This document shows, piece after piece, positions 51,994 to 53,221 of a stretch of DNA of 53,221 nucleotides. Under the pieces are notes generated by a model. That model was not told the origin of the DNA. It worked only from the letters and a program-made list of their open reading frames with translations, and did no database searches. Position 1 is the stretch's first letter, and each line of letters begins with the position of its first letter. The position numbers and the translations under genes are program-made. The stretch comes from Chloroflexota bacterium (GTDB taxonomy: Bacteria > Chloroflexota > Dehalococcoidia > Lucifugimonadales > Lucifugimonadaceae), in assembly GCA_002721675.1 (NCBI GenBank), contig PBLC01000013.1:1-53221 (forward strand), given 5' to 3'.

Positions 51994-52635
51994 TCATGAT
52001 TCCAGCCACCTTGACCCATCTGAATATATTTCTTTTTTCCATATAGGGATAATTTTCTTAAATTTATCTAAAAAATAACTCATGCAATCTAGTGACTCTC
52101 TTCTGTGGGCAGAACTAATTATTACAAGTAGGCTAATATTGCTTGGGCTAACTTCACCAATTCTATGCACTACCCTTATGTAGCCAACATCATATTCTGT
52201 TTTTGATTTATTGATTAAATTCAAAATTTCTTTTTTTGCCATTTGCTCATAACATTCATAAAAAAGTTTCTCTACTTTCTTGCCTTCATTATGATCTCTA
52301 GAGATGCCGAGAAAAGTTAGTTCAGCGCCATAAGATGATAATTTAGAAATAGAATATTCTGATGGAACAATTTCATTATTGATTATTTCTACCAAATCAT
52401 TAGAAGATCCGCCGCTAACTGGTGGTATAAAAGATATTTCATCATCATCATTTATCTTAAAATTATCCTCTGCATATTCGAGATTTACTGCTGTCATGCA
52501 ATTTTTTGTTTTTAGATTAAAATTTGTCTCTAAGTATTCTCTTAAATCACGTATATCAATAATTTTGGGATCATTAATTTCTATTATCCCAGATCCAAAA
52601 TCTTCTTTTAATGAGGCGAATAGTCTAATTTTCAT
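51994..52635 (-). CDS. Fused MoaD-MoaE molybdopterin synthase
   Basis: 213 residues. Residues 1-76 are a MoaD/ThiS ubiquitin-like domain ending in Gly-Gly (PPVSGGS, G75-G76). Residues about 81-213 are MoaE: HRIGEVSPSNISLLV, SSAHRRESLD and PIWKKE, which carries the catalytic Lys region. Together they insert the dithiolene sulfurs into cPMP for molybdenum cofactor. The MoaD Gly-Gly must become a free thiocarboxylate, so cleavage after Gly76 is expected. TATATT stands 6 nt before the ATG. Confidence 0.88.
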   Translation of the reverse strand: MKIRLFASLKEDFGSGIIEINDPKIIDIRDLREYLETNFNLKTKNCMTAVNLEYAEDNFKINDDDEISFIPPVSGGSSNDLVEIINNEIVPSEYSISKLSSYGAELTFLGISRDHNEGKKVEKLFYECYEQMAKKEILNLINKSKTEYDVGYIRVVHRIGEVSPSNISLLVIISSAHRRESLDCMSYFLDKFKKIIPIWKKEIYSDGSRWLES

Positions 52636-52677
52636 AGTATAAATATATTAACATTCTTAAATTTACTTATAAATTAA

Positions 52678-52707
52678 TTGACATTATCTGTTTTACCCAA
52701 ATAAAAT
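52678..52707 (+). promoter_or_regulatory. Sigma-70-type promoter of rpsP
   Basis: A perfect TTGACA (52678-52683) and TAAAAT (52702-52707) are separated by 18 nt. The predicted start is near 52714, leaving a leader of about 39 nt before the rpsP ATG at 52753. Confidence 0.65.
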
Positions 52708-52752
52708 CATCTAGTTCAAAATTATTAGACAAGATTTGAGTTCAAATTATTT

Positions 52753-53221
52753 ATGGTACGAATTAGGTTAAGAAAAATTGGCTCTAAAGGAAGAGCTGTT
52801 TATAAAATAGTTGTTGCTGACCAAAGGAAGCCGCAAGGCGGGAAATATCTTGAAGAGGTAGGTACTTATGATCCTCATACAAGCCCAGCAACAGTACAAA
52901 TAGTAGAAGATAGAGTATCTGAATGGATAACTAAGGGTGCGCAGCCATCAGAATCTGTATTGAAACTATTCCATATTATTGGTTTTGATAATAACGGAAA
53001 AATAAAACCTCTGGAGTTAACAAAGAAGAAGAAGAAGAAATCAGAAGATAAATCATCTGTAGCATCTGAAACTGGTGCTGCAGAGGAAGCTCCAGTGGCT
53101 GAGGAAACTCCTGCTACGGAAGCTCCAGAAGAGGAAACTCCTGCTGCGGAAGCTCCAGAAGAGGAAGCTCCAGTGGCTGAGGAAACTCCTGCTGCGGAAG
53201 CTCCAGAAGAGGAAGCTCCAG
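52753..53221 (+). CDS. rpsP: Ribosomal protein bS16 with acidic repeat tail, cut by the window
   Basis: At least 156 residues, running off the right edge. Residues 1 to about 86 are bS16: MVRIRLRKIGSKGRAVYKIVVAD, YLEEVGTYDPH and PSESVLKLF. A KKKKKK stretch follows, then a low-complexity tail of Glu, Ala, Pro and Thr from residue 111 on. The core alone is the usual bS16 length, so the tail is an added extension. A strong promoter lies upstream. Confidence 0.93.
   Translation, partial: MVRIRLRKIGSKGRAVYKIVVADQRKPQGGKYLEEVGTYDPHTSPATVQIVEDRVSEWITKGAQPSESVLKLFHIIGFDNNGKIKPLELTKKKKKKSEDKSSVASETGAAEEAPVAEETPATEAPEEETPAAEAPEEEAPVAEETPAAEAPEEEAP
53083..53221 (+). repeat. In-frame modular repeat inside rpsP
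   Basis: Two modules alternate in frame: A, 18 bp (EEAPVA), and B, 30 bp (EETPA[T/A]EAPE). Order is A 53083-53100, B 53101-53130, B 53131-53160, A 53161-53178, B 53179-53208 and the start of A 53209-53221. Copies are near identical in DNA, so the array is young or kept uniform by slippage. Its end lies outside the window. Confidence 0.85.

Overview
The window is AT-rich, tightly packed bacterial chromosome with almost no intergenic space: about 63 protein genes and two tRNAs. There is no plasmid, phage, IS or CRISPR signal. The gene mix is that of a streamlined free-living, probably marine, heterotroph. It includes enolase-superfamily sugar-acid enzymes, an SMP-30 lactonase, MFS carriers, a translin homologue, a K+-type membrane pyrophosphatase, a GldA/F/G-DUF4340 cassette and a CbbQ/CbbO-like pair. 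This combination best fits Chloroflexota/Dehalococcoidia of the SAR202 type. That placement is an inference from gene content, not from a phylogeny.

Region 1-20 kb is accessory and catabolic. It holds a truncated secreted protein, three related small lipoproteins (797-1342, 17115-17729, 17730-18299), an NMT1-like binding protein without a signal peptide, an SDR, a ribokinase-like kinase, an alpha/beta hydrolase, a cupin, two MFS carriers, two enolase-superfamily enzymes, an M28 peptidase, an SMP-30 lactonase, a LysE exporter, a DUF1295 protein, an ABM-like protein and a 4-OT tautomerase. Together these suggest uptake and oxidation of sugar acids, lactones and similar organics. Several tiny genes sit here: a 48-residue gene with a strong Shine-Dalgarno and its own terminator (3816-3962), a 42-residue membrane ORF with a likely ATT start (16627-16755), and small membrane proteins directly upstream of both MFS genes.

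Region 20-30 kb is housekeeping. One run is thiL-tsaE-tsaB-ndk, with convergent rsfS. The next is mnmA-rnhB-thiE-translin-hppA. An iscS-like cysteine desulfurase follows on the other strand. Thiamine synthesis, t6A and s2U tRNA modification, sulfur supply and pyrophosphate-driven ion pumping lie side by side.

Region 30-41 kb holds two larger modules. The first is an ABC-2 cassette (ATPase, permease, GldG-like auxiliary protein, DUF4340 protein). The second is a minus-strand operon ltaE-coaE-MoxR/CbbQ-like ATPase-NudL-like NUDIX-VWA/CbbO-like protein, whose client is not visible.

Region 41-53 kb is core again: lspA-rluD-gltX, rpsU, purQ-purL-fmdB-dtd, then on the minus strand tRNA-Ser, miaB-nadA-nadC, a thioredoxin-fold peroxiredoxin-like gene and a fused MoaD-MoaE. 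It ends in a truncated rpsP whose product carries a repetitive acidic Ala/Pro/Glu tail.

Gene expression looks mixed. Some genes have clear AAGGAG sites, while many have a TATAAT-like -10 box only 6-9 nt before the ATG, suggesting leaderless mRNAs. Two divergent gene pairs share one palindromic -10 (GTATNATAC). Three convergent pairs interlock their stop codons in a single TTAA.
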